Assembly (NCBI GenBank): GCA_035647855.1
Contig: DASRMP010000070.1
Span: 1-64,000 of the forward strand
Origin: JAAZBW01 sp035647855
GTDB lineage: Bacteria; Actinomycetota; Actinomycetes; Actinomycetales; Actinomycetaceae
Direction of reading: 5' to 3'
DNA: 64,000 bases
Every line of letters begins with the position of its first letter. The first letter of the stretch is position 1. Below the pieces are notes generated by a model. The model was not told the DNA's origin. It saw only the letters and a program-made list of their open reading frames with translations, and did not search any database. Positions 21,009-30,255 of the stretch are shown here, piece after piece. The translations under genes were made by a program, and so were the position numbers.

Positions 21009-22622
21009 CTACTCGCGAATGACTGGGCATGATGGGCTGTCCACCACGCGCACGCTGGTCTGCTCACCCAGCACCACGGCCACCTCACCGCAAACCAGTC
21101 GGCTGACCGTGCCTGAAGTGGTGCCGGCAGCCACCAGCGCTGCCTGGGCGCCCTGGGTCGTGACATCGGTGAGGTCGACCTGCGCAGCGCCAGCCAACTG
21201 GATGCCCAGCCGCTGTCCGCTGAGTCTCAGCCCGGCCACCGAACCAGTCGCCTGCTCATCCCAGACCACCCCGGCATCGCCGCTGGTCGAGATCGACCCG
21301 CCGCTGATCCTGGCACCGGCCTGCCCGACCACCGCAATCGCCACTGGCACCGCGGCCGAAACAGCGATGTCGTCGAGGGTGGTGGTGGTCGTCCCGGACA
21401 GGCGGACGCCCAGTTCGCTGGGGTCAGAGATGCGGGCACGAACCAGGTCGAGCGTCCCCGACCCGGTGGCCTGCACGCCGATGGCGCCGCCTGTGAGCCG
21501 GGCGTCCGTGATCTTGACGGCGCCGCTGCCGGTGAGGCCGAGGCCCACCTGCGCGTCCGTACTGTCCAGGCCGGTGAGCGTGGGCGCGGCCCGCTGGTCG
21601 ACCCTGACACCGATACCTGCGTCGATGACGGTCACGTCCGAGGCTGCGCCGGCGGCGTCTTCGACGTAGCACAGGGCGCAGCCGTCGGTGCCAGTGACTG
21701 TGAGTGACTGGATCGTAGGTGTCTGGTGACCGGCGACTACCAGGCCGCCGGCAGAGTTGTCGGCCAGGGTGACGTCAGCCAGTCGTTGGGAGGTGGGTTG
21801 GCTGTCGAGAGGTGCCCGGTTGGGTTGCAGCACTATCCCGAAGCCGCCGGTGTCGTCGGCGACTCGGGCGCCGGATATGTGCACGTGCTGCAGGTCGTAG
21901 CCGCCCTGGGCCACCATCACCACATGTGCGCCAAGCTCACCGGTGTGCTCAACCGTCAGGTCGTGGAGCTGGACGTCGCCGTCGACGACGCTGACGAGGG
22001 TGGCGCCGGCGGCGCCGGAGGTGATTGTGGTGTCGTCGACCCCGGCACCGGCCAGGGTGAGCGGCCGGAGCACGATGAGCGGACTCTCGAGCTCGTAGCG
22101 GCCCGCTGACATCGTGATGACGGAATTGCTGCCCGCCTGGTTGACGGCATCCACCAACTCATCGGCGGTGGTGACCGTGAGCTCGTCCGCGCCCGCGTCC
22201 GAGGGATCGACAGTACCCAGGGGATCGGCCCTGAAGGTTTCGGCCACCGCGTCCTGGACCGCAGTGCCGCCGCGGAGGCGCGCCAGTTCTGCCCGCACAA
22301 GGTCCGTGAGCTCGGCTTGCGAGCAGTCCTCCACCCCGGCCTTGCTGCGGAGCCGGTCCGCCTCGATCTGCAGCCGCTCGACGCCGATTGTGGACGCGCG
22401 TTCCAGATCGCCCGCGGCGATGCCGGCGAAGCTGTCCACGTAGAGCTGGATGGCGTCCACGATTTCCTCGGCGATCGCGCCGCACGGGGTGGCGCGGACG
22501 CTCGCGTCCGGCGCTGACGGGGACCGATCCGCTGCCGGCGTGCCGCTGCAGGCCACCAGCATCATGCTGAGGATGATCGCCGGCGCCGAGCGTATCCAGC
22601 GTGATGGATCCGGAAATGTCAT
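21009..22622 (-). CDS. Lipoprotein with predicted right-handed beta-helix body
   Basis: The product has 537 residues. The start is the ATG at 22620-22622, preceded by an AAAGAGG ribosome site; the frame is open further upstream, but that part is antisense to the flavoprotein gene. The N-terminus has a basic start, a hydrophobic core and the lipobox LVAC, so it is probably a membrane-anchored exported lipoprotein. Residues about 35-150 form a helical, charged segment. The rest resembles pectate-lyase-type parallel beta helices: a conserved entry (ITMSAGRYELESPL, LTLAGAG) and then many coils such as GVRLSGTTTTTLDDI. No catalytic residues can be assigned. It converges on the giant protein gene with only 29 bp between stops, and both products are probably extracellular. 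Confidence 0.75.
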   Translation of the reverse strand: MTFPDPSRWIRSAPAIILSMMLVACSGTPAADRSPSAPDASVRATPCGAIAEEIVDAIQLYVDSFAGIAAGDLERASTIGVERLQIEADRLRSKAGVEDCSQAELTDLVRAELARLRGGTAVQDAVAETFRADPLGTVDPSDAGADELTVTTADELVDAVNQAGSNSVITMSAGRYELESPLIVLRPLTLAGAGVDDTTITSGAAGATLVSVVDGDVQLHDLTVEHTGELGAHVVMVAQGGYDLQHVHISGARVADDTGGFGIVLQPNRAPLDSQPTSQRLADVTLADNSAGGLVVAGHQTPTIQSLTVTGTDGCALCYVEDAAGAASDVTVIDAGIGVRVDQRAAPTLTGLDSTDAQVGLGLTGSGAVKITDARLTGGAIGVQATGSGTLDLVRARISDPSELGVRLSGTTTTTLDDIAVSAAVPVAIAVVGQAGARISGGSISTSGDAGVVWDEQATGSVAGLRLSGQRLGIQLAGAAQVDLTDVTTQGAQAALVAAGTTSGTVSRLVCGEVAVVLGEQTSVRVVDSPSCPVIRE

Positions 22623-22717
22623 GCGGACGTCCTCTTTCCGATGGTGCACCAATCCTCTCGAAGAGCGGTGCTCCGCAGTGGGATTACGCGCTTTCGGCCA
22701 CGGATCGAGTTTCGGAG

Positions 22718-22748
22718 CCTGTTGTGCTTTCGCGGGAAGCCGCTGCCG
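22718..22748. repeat. Dispersed 31-bp repeat, copy 1
   Basis: The sequence CCTGTTGyGCTTTCGCGGGA followed by a Gly/Cys-codon-like tail occurs here, between the divergent lipoprotein and flavoprotein genes, and again at 30522-30551 with about 28 of 31 positions matching and one gap. Confidence 0.65.
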
Positions 22749-22880
22749 CGATGCCGCAGCGCCGTCGAAAATGGCGCCTTGACCCTCTTGCGTTCCCCAC
22801 TGGACCTGACGCTGCTTCGCATCTCCCCGCGCCAGTCTGCCCGTCCCGGACCATACTGGGCGGACGGGAAGGAGAACGCC

Positions 22881-24119
22881 ATGGCGGAACAGACATTCGT
22901 GGTGGTGGGTGGGGGACTGGCCGGCGCGAGCGCCGTGACCACCCTGCGTGGGGAGGGCTTCAAAGGCGAGCTTGTGCTCCTCGCCGGCGAGCCGGAGGTG
23001 CCCTACATCAGGCCACCGCTCTCGAAGGAGTACCTCATGGGTCAGGCCGAGCGGTCGGCCGCCCAGGTTCATCCCGAGAACTGGTACGGCGATCACGGCG
23101 TCGACCTCCGTCTCGGCACTCCCGTCGAATCCATCGACGTCGTCGAGAAACAGGCCGTCCTGACTGGCGGCGGACGCCTCGCCTGGGACAAGCTGCTCAT
23201 GGCCACCGGATCGTCCGCGCGCCGTCTTGGCGGCGAGAGTTTCCCCGAGATCGAGGGCGTCCACTACCTGCGCACACTTGCGGACTCCGATGCGCTCAAG
23301 GACGCACTCACCGGCGGTGGTCGCCGGGTGGTGGTTGTCGGTTCGGGCTGGATCGGCCTCGAGGTGGCGGCTGCGGCCCGCAGTCACGGCAACGCGGTGA
23401 CCGTGCTCGGCATGGAGGAGGTCCCCCTTCAGTTGGCGTTGGGCCGTGAGCTGGGCACCTACTTCAGGGACCTTCACGTCCGCAACGGCGTCGATCTCCG
23501 CATGCAGGTCCGCACTGCGGGCCTCGAACACGATGATGGCAACGTCACCGGCGTCCGCCTCGGCGATGGCACGGTGGTGCCGGCGGACGTCGTCGTGATG
23601 GGCGTGGGCGCGATCCCGAACACGAAACTCGCGGAGGACGCAGGCCTCGACGTCGAGAACGGCGTCAAAGTGGACGCGAGTCTGCACGCGGGCCACGGCG
23701 TGTACGCCGCCGGGGATGTCGCCAACGCGTTCCACCCCGTGCTCAGTCGGCATCTGCGCGTGGAGCACTGGGCAAACGCGCAGTGGCAGGGCGAGGCGGC
23801 GGCGCGCGCGATGCTCGGGCGGGACGTGAGCTATGACCGTGTGCCCTACTTCTACACCGACCAGTTCGACCTCGGGATGGAATTCTCCGGCTACGGCCCC
23901 CTCATGGCCGAAGCTCGTGTGGTCCATCGCGGTGATCCTGAATCCGGCGAATTCATCTCCTTCTGGGTCACGGGCCCGGACCGCGCCGCCCGCGTGGTCG
24001 CCGGCATGAACGTCAACATCTGGGACGTGAACGCCACCATCGATTCGCTCATTGCCTCCGGCCGGGGCGTGGACGTGGCGCGCCTGAGTGACACCGCCGT
24101 CGAGCTCACGGATATTTGA
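22881..24119 (+). CDS. FAD/NAD(P)H-dependent reductase (ferredoxin-reductase type)
   Basis: The product has 412 residues. The ATG at 22881 has GAAGGAG eight bases upstream. It belongs to the pyridine nucleotide-disulphide oxidoreductase family in the ferredoxin/rubredoxin reductase branch. The FAD dinucleotide fold is VVVGGGLAGASA at residues 6-17, the substrate-side motif is RPPLSKEYL near 44, the NAD(P)H fold is VVVVGSGWIGLE near 150, and the second FAD motif is GVYAAGDVAN near 270. The C-terminal domain is short, as in this branch. Such enzymes pass electrons from NAD(P)H to a ferredoxin or similar carrier; no carrier gene is adjacent. The FolP2-like gene follows by 7 bp, so the three genes to 25742 probably form an operon. 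Confidence 0.85.
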   Translation: MAEQTFVVVGGGLAGASAVTTLRGEGFKGELVLLAGEPEVPYIRPPLSKEYLMGQAERSAAQVHPENWYGDHGVDLRLGTPVESIDVVEKQAVLTGGGRLAWDKLLMATGSSARRLGGESFPEIEGVHYLRTLADSDALKDALTGGGRRVVVVGSGWIGLEVAAAARSHGNAVTVLGMEEVPLQLALGRELGTYFRDLHVRNGVDLRMQVRTAGLEHDDGNVTGVRLGDGTVVPADVVVMGVGAIPNTKLAEDAGLDVENGVKVDASLHAGHGVYAAGDVANAFHPVLSRHLRVEHWANAQWQGEAAARAMLGRDVSYDRVPYFYTDQFDLGMEFSGYGPLMAEARVVHRGDPESGEFISFWVTGPDRAARVVAGMNVNIWDVNATIDSLIASGRGVDVARLSDTAVELTDI

Positions 24120-24126
24120 GGACCCG

Positions 24127-25026
24127 ATGACGGCCACGCTCTGCCCCGACTCCGTCCGCGCCCTCACCCCGCGCCGCATCGGCGCTCACGAGTTCGACTT
24201 CGCGGGCCGCGTGTCCGTCATGGCCATCGTCAACCGCACCCCCGATTCGTTCTACGACGGCGGAGCCACCTTCACGCTCGAATCCGCGGTTGCGGCGGCA
24301 CTCCGCGCGGTGGACGACGGCGCCGACTGGGTGGATATCGGCGGGATGGCATTCTCGCCGGACACTCCCGAACTCACGCCCGCCGAGGAACTCGACCGCG
24401 TGCTGGGCGTGATTGTGGGGGTGCGAGCCGTCTCAAGCGTGGTGATCTCGGTGGACACGTACCGCCCGGAGGTCGCCGAGGCGTGCGTGGCCGCCGGTGC
24501 CGATGTCATCAACGACACGATGGGCCTGCGCGTGGACGGCATGGCCGACGTCCTGGCCGCCACGGGCGCCACCGTGGTGATCGCCCACTCCCTCGCACAG
24601 CCGCACCGGCACCACCCGCATCCGCGGTACGGCGACGTGGTGAGCGAGGTGGCCGCCTACCTCCGCGCCCGCGTGGAGTTCGCGCTCGGTGCCGGAATCG
24701 CTCCGGACCGCATCGTGATCGACCCCGGCCATGACCTCAACAAGAACACTCGGCACTCCCTCGAACTGACGCGGCGCCTCGCCGAGATCACCGTCCTCCC
24801 GTATCCGACCCTGGTGGCGCTCTCGAACAAGGACTTCATCGGGGAGACCCTGGACGCCGAGCGCGGTGAGCGATTGGCCGGTTCCCTCGCGGTCACAGCG
24901 ATGTGCATCGAGCGGGGCGCGCGGATCATACGCGCGCACAACGTTGCGCCCACGGTCCAGGTGGCGCGCATGACGGAGGCGGTGCTGGGGCTGCGCGAGC
25001 CCGCCTGGACGAGGCACAACGTCTGA
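24127..25026 (+). CDS. folP2: Dihydropteroate synthase family protein, FolP2-like
   Basis: The product has 299 residues and a TIM-barrel DHPS fold. Motifs seen are MAIVNRTPDSFYDGG (residues 32-46), ISVDTYRPEV, GADVINDTMG, DPGHDLNKNT and IIRAHNV near the end. The VNRTPDSFYD form, in place of VNVTPDSFSD, and the altered DPGHD-NK loop, in place of DPG-GFGK, match the FolP2 paralogue of mycobacteria rather than classical FolP. Mycobacterial FolP2 has been reported not to act as a DHPS. Whether this protein makes dihydropteroate from pABA is therefore doubtful. The stop overlaps the next start (TGATG), implying translational coupling to the RibD-type reductase. Confidence 0.8.
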   Translation: MTATLCPDSVRALTPRRIGAHEFDFAGRVSVMAIVNRTPDSFYDGGATFTLESAVAAALRAVDDGADWVDIGGMAFSPDTPELTPAEELDRVLGVIVGVRAVSSVVISVDTYRPEVAEACVAAGADVINDTMGLRVDGMADVLAATGATVVIAHSLAQPHRHHPHPRYGDVVSEVAAYLRARVEFALGAGIAPDRIVIDPGHDLNKNTRHSLELTRRLAEITVLPYPTLVALSNKDFIGETLDAERGERLAGSLAVTAMCIERGARIIRAHNVAPTVQVARMTEAVLGLREPAWTRHNV

Positions 25027-25742
25027 TGGGTCCCTTCGACGTCGCCGAACTCCTGCGCGCATACGAGGTGGAGGACCGCTCCGTCCCGCACCTGCGCGCC
25101 AATTTCGTCTCCAGCCTCGACGGTGCAGCCACACACGCCGGACTCTCCGGCGGACTCAACAACGAGGCGGACAAGCAGGTGTTCGACCTCCTGCGCAGGC
25201 TCTCGGACGTCATCATGGTCGGCGCGGGGACCGTCCGCATCGAAGGTTACGGCGCGATGCGGCTGCCCGACTACGCAGCTGCGTGGCGCCTCGAACGCGG
25301 CCTCGCCCCCCAGCCGGTGTTCGCGCTCGTCTCGCGTTCGCTCGCTCTCGATCCAGGCTCTCCCGTGTTCACCGACGCGCCGGTTCGACCCCTCGTCCTC
25401 ACCCACGCCGGAGCACCGCCTGATCGACGGCGCGCCCTGGCGGAGGTCGCCGATGTGGTCACCTGCGGCACCGAAAAGGTGGAGCCGCTCGCGCTGCGGG
25501 CGGCCCTCGTCGACCGCGGGCTGCCGCAGATCCTGTGCGAGGGCGGGCCGCAACTCTTCGGTGCGTTCATCGAGGCCGACGCCGTCGACGAGTTGTGCCT
25601 CACCCTCAGTCCAGTGCTGGAAGGCGGGAACGCGTGGCGAATCTCACGTGACGGCGCGGAGCGTCAAAGACCCATGCGGCTGGCCAGTATTCTGCGCGCC
25701 GACGGCACGCTGCTCCTCCGCTACCTGCGGCGATATCGCTGA
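25026..25742 (+). CDS. RibD C-terminal-type (pyrimidine/dihydrofolate) reductase
   Basis: The product has 238 residues. The ATG at 25026 shares its A with the stop of the FolP2-like gene. It is a RibD_C / dihydrofolate-reductase-like fold: NFVSSLDGAAT near residue 25, MVGAGTVRIEGYG (NADPH-binding loop) near 67, LCEGGPQLFGAF near 175 and LTLSPVLEGG near 200. It lacks the deaminase half of RibD. The closest relatives I recall are single-domain actinobacterial proteins such as M. tuberculosis Rv2671, which can act as a dihydrofolate reductase. Coupling to a DHPS paralogue fits a pterin or folate role better than riboflavin synthesis, but this is inference. A strong terminator follows. Confidence 0.8.
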   Translation: MGPFDVAELLRAYEVEDRSVPHLRANFVSSLDGAATHAGLSGGLNNEADKQVFDLLRRLSDVIMVGAGTVRIEGYGAMRLPDYAAAWRLERGLAPQPVFALVSRSLALDPGSPVFTDAPVRPLVLTHAGAPPDRRRALAEVADVVTCGTEKVEPLALRAALVDRGLPQILCEGGPQLFGAFIEADAVDELCLTLSPVLEGGNAWRISRDGAERQRPMRLASILRADGTLLLRYLRRYR

Positions 25743-25784
25743 AGGGTTTGCATCCGGAAAAAGTTCGGCATACGATATTGCGCA

Positions 25785-25835
25785 GACGAAGTGCGACGCC
25801 TGCCCCCCTGCGTGTCGCACTTCGTCCCTTTTTTG
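25785..25835 (+). terminator. Rho-independent terminator after the reductase
   Basis: A perfect 13-bp stem, gacgaagtgcgac (25785-25797) pairing with gtcgcacttcgtc (25814-25826), is followed by a CCTTTTTT tract. It ends the 22.9-25.7 kb operon and separates it from the helicase-like gene. Confidence 0.9.
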
Positions 25836-25926
25836 TCGGACAGTGTCGCGCCTCTCTCCTGTCAGTAATGCCCGGTAGCGGCGCGCCCAAACGCGCGAGT
25901 GCTCTCGCGCTGGTTAGCTTGGGGGA

Positions 25927-28900
25927 ATGGCACCGCTGCGCTTCATCTCGCGCCGCCGGCGTGATCGCGACAGTCGCACGGACGAGGCGACTGCCAAAGC
26001 GCTGCCCGCGAAGAACTCGAACGCGGCAGAAACCTCCACGTCCGGCGTCGCCGCCGAGTCCCCCGCCCAAGCCGCCTTCAGCGCGGACGGAGAGCAGCCC
26101 ACACCGGACGAGGCCTCGGGCGAACGCGAGCCGCGCACGCCCGGCGAGGCAGTGGCCACGGATGATTCTGCGGACCGGGAGAAGACCCCCGAGGAGGACC
26201 AGCGGCCCGGAAACGTTGACGTCGCGGCCGAGGGAGCAGATGCGGGAACCGGCAGCAGCGGCGCCGATCTGATCGAGCGTGCCCTCGCGAGCTGGCGCAA
26301 CCACCTGCGGGAGCACTCCGGCGTCTCGCCGCTCTTCGACGTGGGCGAACTCGGAGCAGCTCTACTCGACCTCTCGAAGGCCCACCCCTCGGGGATAGCC
26401 CGGCTCTACGCCGGACGTGACACCCGCCTCACCAGCCTGGTGAGGGAGAAGGGCGCTCTCGCGGACGCCCGCAAGGGTGCACGTGCCGTCCTCCAGTACG
26501 CCGAGGAGTTGGCGCAGCGGTACTCGACCGCGCCCATCTATCTGGTCGTCGGTCTGGCGCGATGGGCGGACGTCGAGTCCGAATCCGCCGGCCTGCCCGG
26601 CGAGGTGAACCTCGCGCACGCCCCGGTGCTGATGAGGCCGCTCCATCTCTCGTCGGCCGGCGGAGAAGATGACGACTACGTGCTGCTGCTCGAACCCGGC
26701 ATCGAGATCAACCCCGTCTTCGCGCGGGCACTCCGGCGCGCTGGAGCCGGTGAAGACCTCGACGCCCTCGCCGCTCTCTCCCTGACCGAGCACGGCTTCT
26801 CCCCGCACGCCACAGTCGACCGGCTGTCCGAGCTCGCCGAGACCCACCTGACAGACTTCGAGGTTGCAGATCGCCTCTACGCCGGTCCCTTCGTACATCC
26901 AGGACAACTGCTCCTCGATGATCTCGACGCCGTCGAGTCGCTCGTGGGCGGAAACAAGATCGTGCGGGCTCTGGCCGGTGACATCGAGGCGAAGCTCGAG
27001 CTCTCGCGTCCACTGCCTCCTCCCAACCGGTTCGACCGGGAACCGGACGCCGAGCGAGGAGTCGGCGACCTCGACCCGATCGAGCAGAGCGCCATCGATC
27101 AGGTGGCGTCCGGCCGGAGTCTGATCCTTGATGCCCGTCCCGGGTCCGACTCACCGGCTGTCGTCGCGGCCGTCCTCGCGGACGCGGCGGCATCGGGACG
27201 GCGGGTGGTGCACGTCCCAGGCACTCGCCGCGCGGGACGCGCCGTGGTGAAGGCGCTCGGCGAGCACGGACTTGGGGATCTCATCCTCGATCTCCAGGAA
27301 TCCGCCTGGCGCAGTACTGCCCCTGCTCGCCTGCGCGGCGGTCTGGAGCCGTGGGAGGACCGTCTCGACGACGACGCCGTGCGCCGTCGTCGTGCCACGC
27401 TCCACGAGGCACGCGGGCGGCTCGAGACCTACATGAAGGCGTTGCATCGCGAACGCGACCCGTGGCGGATTTCGGCACACGACTCGCTCCAGCATCTCGC
27501 GGAGCTCACCACCTCCGCGAGCGGCCCGTCCACGAGCGTCCGGCTGAGCCGCGAGACGATCGGCGGCCTGGACGATACGACCCGCGCGGACGCGGCCGAG
27601 AAGCTGCGCCGGTTCGCGATCCTCGGGGGCTTCTCCAATCGGCGGACGGACACGCCCTGGTTCGGTGCACGCGTGCGCAACCACCGTGAGGCGTCCGACG
27701 CGCTCGAGCGGAGCCAAATCCTCGCGGAGGTCGTCCTCCCCAAGGTCATCGCGGACGCCGAGCGAGTCTCCGATGAGACCGGTCTCCGGCAACCGGGCTC
27801 GCTGAATGAATTGCACGAGCAACTCGAGATGATGGAGGGCATTCGGGAATCGCTGGATGTCTTCCAGCCCATGATTTTCGAGCGCTCCGCCGCAGACATG
27901 GTGATCGCAACGGCCACCGCGAAGTGGCGGACGAAGCACCAGGTCGAGATGCCTGCCGCGGCACGCCGCCGGCTCACGAAGCAAGCGAAGGACATGCAGC
28001 GGCCCGGGGTGGTCGTCGAGAACCTGCACGAGGCGCTCTCCCGCGTGCAGCGGCAACGCGAAGTGTGGCGGCGTCACAACCCGTCGGGAGGCTGGCCGAA
28101 ACTGCCACAGGGGCTGGGCGAGGCGCGCCGCAGCGTGCGCGACGCCGTCGCTCGCCTCGACGGACTCAGCGAGGTCTTCCCCGACCGCGAACTGTTCGAT
28201 ATCCCGCTCGAGGAACTGCGCGAATTCCTTCTGGGCCTCGGCGCAGACCCGTCAGCGTTGCGCTACCTCCCCGAACTCAACACCCTCGATATCCAGCTCA
28301 ACCACCTCGGGCTCAACGAACTAGTCGTGGACCTGCGGGAACGTCAGGTGGAACCTGACTGCGTCGCTGCCGAGCTCGAGCTGAGCTGGTGGGCGTCGGT
28401 GCTCGAGTCGATCCTCGAGTCCGACCCCGCCCTCGCCCGCCACGACGGCGCCTCCCTGAACGCACTCGCGGACAGCTTCCGCGAGCTTGACCGCGCCCAG
28501 GTGGCGTCGCTTCCCGGACCCGTGCGCCGCGCGGTGGACCGCCGCCGGGCCCGCGTGATCTCGGCCGACAAGGAGAAGGCGCGCGAACTCTGGATCGCTC
28601 TGTCCAGTCCGCACGGCACCAACCTTCGGATGCTGCGTTCAGACTTCGGCGAGTTGCTGGTCGCCGCCCGCCCGATTTGGGTGATTCCGCCGCTCGCTGT
28701 CGGCCAGGCGCTGCCCCCAGAGGAGGAGATCGATCTCCTCGTGATCGACGGCGCCCACCACCTCCCCACCGCGCACGTCGCAGCCGCCATCGCGCGGGCC
28801 TCCCAGGTGGTGCTCGTCGGCGACACCAGCCGCCCTGGTGGCGGCCTGATCGACGAACTGGCGGGCACGCTGCCGCCGGTGCTCCTGCCCACCGACCGTT

Positions 28901-30255
28901 CGCGCCGCGAGGAGCATCTCGCGTCGTTCCTCGCCGGCGGGGGATGGGAAGGCTCCATCACCACGCTGCCTGCGCCGCCGTCGCCGTCGCGCATACGCCT
29001 TCACGTTGTGGAGGGGTATGGGATGCCCGCCATCGGGGCTGTCGCCGTCGAGGGCGTGCCCGCGGAGGTCGAGGCGTCTGTTGCGCTGGCAAGGCAGCAT
29101 GTGAGGAAGGGCGAGACGGTGGCGGTGGTGTCGCTCTCGCAGGTGACGGCGGCGCGCATCCGCGAGGCGATGGCGGAGGACCTCGAACTGGGGCCTGTCC
29201 TCGCCGATCACGATCGCCTGATCGTCGTGGATGCGGAGGGTGCCGCGGGGCTCCACCGCGACGTAGTGATTCTTTCGGTCGGATTCGGGAAGACTCCCCA
29301 TGGGCGCGTGCTGCACCGCTTCGGGCCGATCTCCGCCCCGGAGGGTCTGGCCCTCATGATCGACATTCTCGACGTCGTCGTGCACGACCTCGAGATCGTC
29401 TCGTGCCTCGCGCCTGATGACATCGAACCCGATCGACTGCACCACCCTGGCACCGAGCTCCTCGCGGAACTCCTCAACTTCGCCTCGGACCGCCCGGGTC
29501 AGCCCGGCTCGACCAAGGCTCGCAGCCGGCCTGACGAGGGCGAACCCGACCGATTGCTGGTCGACCTCAGCACCCGCCTCCGGCGGCATGGCCTGGAGGT
29601 CGTGCCGCAGTACGGGTTCCAGGGCGGCGTCCGAATTCCGCTCGCCGTCGGGCACCCGGACCGGCCCGGGGAGCTTTTCGTGGGTGTACTCACCGACGAC
29701 GCGAACTATGTTGCCGAACCGTCACTCCGGCGGCGGGACCGTTACTGGGTGGAGCGGCTGGAGAGCCACGGCTGGGTTCCCCACATGGCCTTCTCCCAGG
29801 CGGTGTTCATGGACCCGGACCTTGAGGTGCGGGCCATTGCGGCAAAGGTGCGCTCCGCCATCGAAGCGTCGAGTGAGCCTGGCGCGGGCGCCGAGCCCGA
29901 GTTGACCAACGCGGAGCCCGAGGTGGCGCACCCCGAGCCGGAGCCGGAGCCGGCCGAGTTGGAACCGCGGACTGCCGGGCCCGAACCTGAGGTGACCGAT
30001 TCCGAACCACAACCAACTGACATCGAACCGGATGCACCGCGGTTGCGTGTGCCTCGTCCCGATGTTCCACCTGGCCTGCCGATCAGGGAGTATTCGGAGC
30101 GTGACCTGGACGAACTCGTCGCATGGGTTGCGTCCGATGGGGTCGCAAGGGACACGGATACGATGGTGGTCGAGCTGCGGCGCGAGCTCGGGTTCAGTCG
30201 CCGTGGCTCAAGAATCGAGGAGGCGCTGAGGTCAGCGGTGAAAAGACATGGGTGA
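25927..30255 (+). CDS. Large SF1 helicase-like protein with endonuclease-like C-terminus, Walker A degraded
   Basis: The product has 1,442 residues. Residues 1-105 are low-complexity and charged. From 110 to about 360 there is a DUF4011-type region. The helicase core begins at DPIEQSAIDQV near 380, but where related helicases carry GPPGTGKS this protein has ARPGSDSP (403-410), with no lysine. The Walker B-like motif VIDGAHH (939-945) and VGDTSRPGGG near 963 are kept. Residues 1210-1310 (LSTRLRRHGLEVVPQYGF, then a DRYWVERLESHGW segment) resemble the Vsr-like endonuclease domain of this family. An acidic EPEPEP linker (about 1319-1375) precedes a small C-terminal domain. ATP-driven unwinding looks unlikely, so a structural or nuclease-linked role is possible. 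The stop overlaps the next start by 8 bp. Confidence 0.75.
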   Translation: MAPLRFISRRRRDRDSRTDEATAKALPAKNSNAAETSTSGVAAESPAQAAFSADGEQPTPDEASGEREPRTPGEAVATDDSADREKTPEEDQRPGNVDVAAEGADAGTGSSGADLIERALASWRNHLREHSGVSPLFDVGELGAALLDLSKAHPSGIARLYAGRDTRLTSLVREKGALADARKGARAVLQYAEELAQRYSTAPIYLVVGLARWADVESESAGLPGEVNLAHAPVLMRPLHLSSAGGEDDDYVLLLEPGIEINPVFARALRRAGAGEDLDALAALSLTEHGFSPHATVDRLSELAETHLTDFEVADRLYAGPFVHPGQLLLDDLDAVESLVGGNKIVRALAGDIEAKLELSRPLPPPNRFDREPDAERGVGDLDPIEQSAIDQVASGRSLILDARPGSDSPAVVAAVLADAAASGRRVVHVPGTRRAGRAVVKALGEHGLGDLILDLQESAWRSTAPARLRGGLEPWEDRLDDDAVRRRRATLHEARGRLETYMKALHRERDPWRISAHDSLQHLAELTTSASGPSTSVRLSRETIGGLDDTTRADAAEKLRRFAILGGFSNRRTDTPWFGARVRNHREASDALERSQILAEVVLPKVIADAERVSDETGLRQPGSLNELHEQLEMMEGIRESLDVFQPMIFERSAADMVIATATAKWRTKHQVEMPAAARRRLTKQAKDMQRPGVVVENLHEALSRVQRQREVWRRHNPSGGWPKLPQGLGEARRSVRDAVARLDGLSEVFPDRELFDIPLEELREFLLGLGADPSALRYLPELNTLDIQLNHLGLNELVVDLRERQVEPDCVAAELELSWWASVLESILESDPALARHDGASLNALADSFRELDRAQVASLPGPVRRAVDRRRARVISADKEKARELWIALSSPHGTNLRMLRSDFGELLVAARPIWVIPPLAVGQALPPEEEIDLLVIDGAHHLPTAHVAAAIARASQVVLVGDTSRPGGGLIDELAGTLPPVLLPTDRSRREEHLASFLAGGGWEGSITTLPAPPSPSRIRLHVVEGYGMPAIGAVAVEGVPAEVEASVALARQHVRKGETVAVVSLSQVTAARIREAMAEDLELGPVLADHDRLIVVDAEGAAGLHRDVVILSVGFGKTPHGRVLHRFGPISAPEGLALMIDILDVVVHDLEIVSCLAPDDIEPDRLHHPGTELLAELLNFASDRPGQPGSTKARSRPDEGEPDRLLVDLSTRLRRHGLEVVPQYGFQGGVRIPLAVGHPDRPGELFVGVLTDDANYVAEPSLRRRDRYWVERLESHGWVPHMAFSQAVFMDPDLEVRAIAAKVRSAIEASSEPGAGAEPELTNAEPEVAHPEPEPEPAELEPRTAGPEPEVTDSEPQPTDIEPDAPRLRVPRPDVPPGLPIREYSERDLDELVAWVASDGVARDTDTMVVELRRELGFSRRGSRIEEALRSAVKRHG

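Noticed and set aside
20916..21017. Possible frameshift near the end of the giant gene, where another frame reads RYPDSITIDGDD-PRILGSR
   Set aside because: The alternative reading is only about 30 codons and no homologue is at hand to show which end is right. Kept as a single frame.
22623..24179. Upstream extension of the beta-helix lipoprotein frame across the flavoprotein gene
   Set aside because: The extension is antisense to a well-supported oxidoreductase. The lipoprotein signal peptide and ribosome site fix the start at 22622.
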